From Chloroflexota bacterium (GTDB taxonomy: Bacteria > Chloroflexota > Anaerolineae > Promineifilales > Promineifilaceae): a stretch of DNA of 6,673 nucleotides. The notes beneath the pieces are model-generated. The model was not told the DNA's origin and searched no databases. It worked only from the letters and a program-made list of their open reading frames with translations. Of the stretch, positions 6,613-6,673 are shown piece after piece (position 1 is the first letter of the stretch; each line of letters starts with the position of its first letter). The stretch is from contig CAUJGI010000760.1 of assembly GCA_963169155.1 (NCBI GenBank), forward strand, positions 1-6,673. The letters run 5' to 3'. The position numbers and the translations under genes are program-made.

Positions 6613-6673
6613 CACGAACATTATTCTTACTTCAGCCTGATCTCGGCGGTAAAGATTTTTGCCGGGCATGGAA
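6613..6673 (+). pseudogene. In-frame continuation of the methyltransferase beyond the stop (runs off the window)
   Basis: Reading on in the same frame after the TAA gives HEHYSYFSLISAVKIFAGHG to the last base. This matches the start of the C-terminal domain of sugar C-methyltransferases (family pattern roughly HEHFSYFSL...KIFAAHG). No frameshift is needed, so only the one codon breaks the gene inside the window. No new start codon with a ribosome binding site is visible here. Confidence 0.7.

Overview
The window looks like a fragment of a Chloroflexota chromosome, most likely the Anaerolineae/Caldilineae side or a relative. This rests on gene style rather than a marker gene: a large secreted protein whose domains are joined by long Pro-Thr-Ala linkers, moderate GC, and a surface-polysaccharide cluster of a type common in these filamentous bacteria. 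Both ends cut through genes, so it may be a short metagenome contig. All five genes are on the + strand.

Bases 3-2492 encode the C-terminal part of a modular extracellular protein. It carries the tail of one domain, a full domain of the same type, a diverged third relative, and then two 77%-identical concanavalin/LamG-like beta-sandwich domains. Low-complexity PT linkers, partly built from 21-bp repeats, separate them. Bases 2493-2807 hold no gene but contain a perfect 13-bp hairpin (probable terminator) and a small palindrome before the next gene.

Bases 2808-4801 encode two family-2 glycosyltransferases with a 104-bp gap that contains a 15-bp imperfect hairpin starting at the first one's stop codon. 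Bases 4840-5877 encode an extended-SDR NAD-dependent sugar epimerase/dehydratase with a strong ribosome binding site. It is followed 33 bp later by a sugar C-methyltransferase with an N-terminal zinc-ribbon. Epimerase and methyltransferase probably make a nucleotide-activated, possibly C-branched deoxysugar, and the glycosyltransferases would use such sugars to build a cell-surface glycan. Product and donor cannot be read from sequence.

The main oddities are three. The methyltransferase frame is broken by TAA exactly where the family has the Tyr of its Tyr-His-Glu-His active-site motif, and the same frame continues with clear family sequence to the window end. The palindrome ACGGCCGT occurs nine times in all codon phases, a DNA-level over-representation. 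Third, a Trp-x-Cys-x4-Cys domain family without a name I recognise recurs in the secreted protein. I do not see a convincing new defence or mobile system here.
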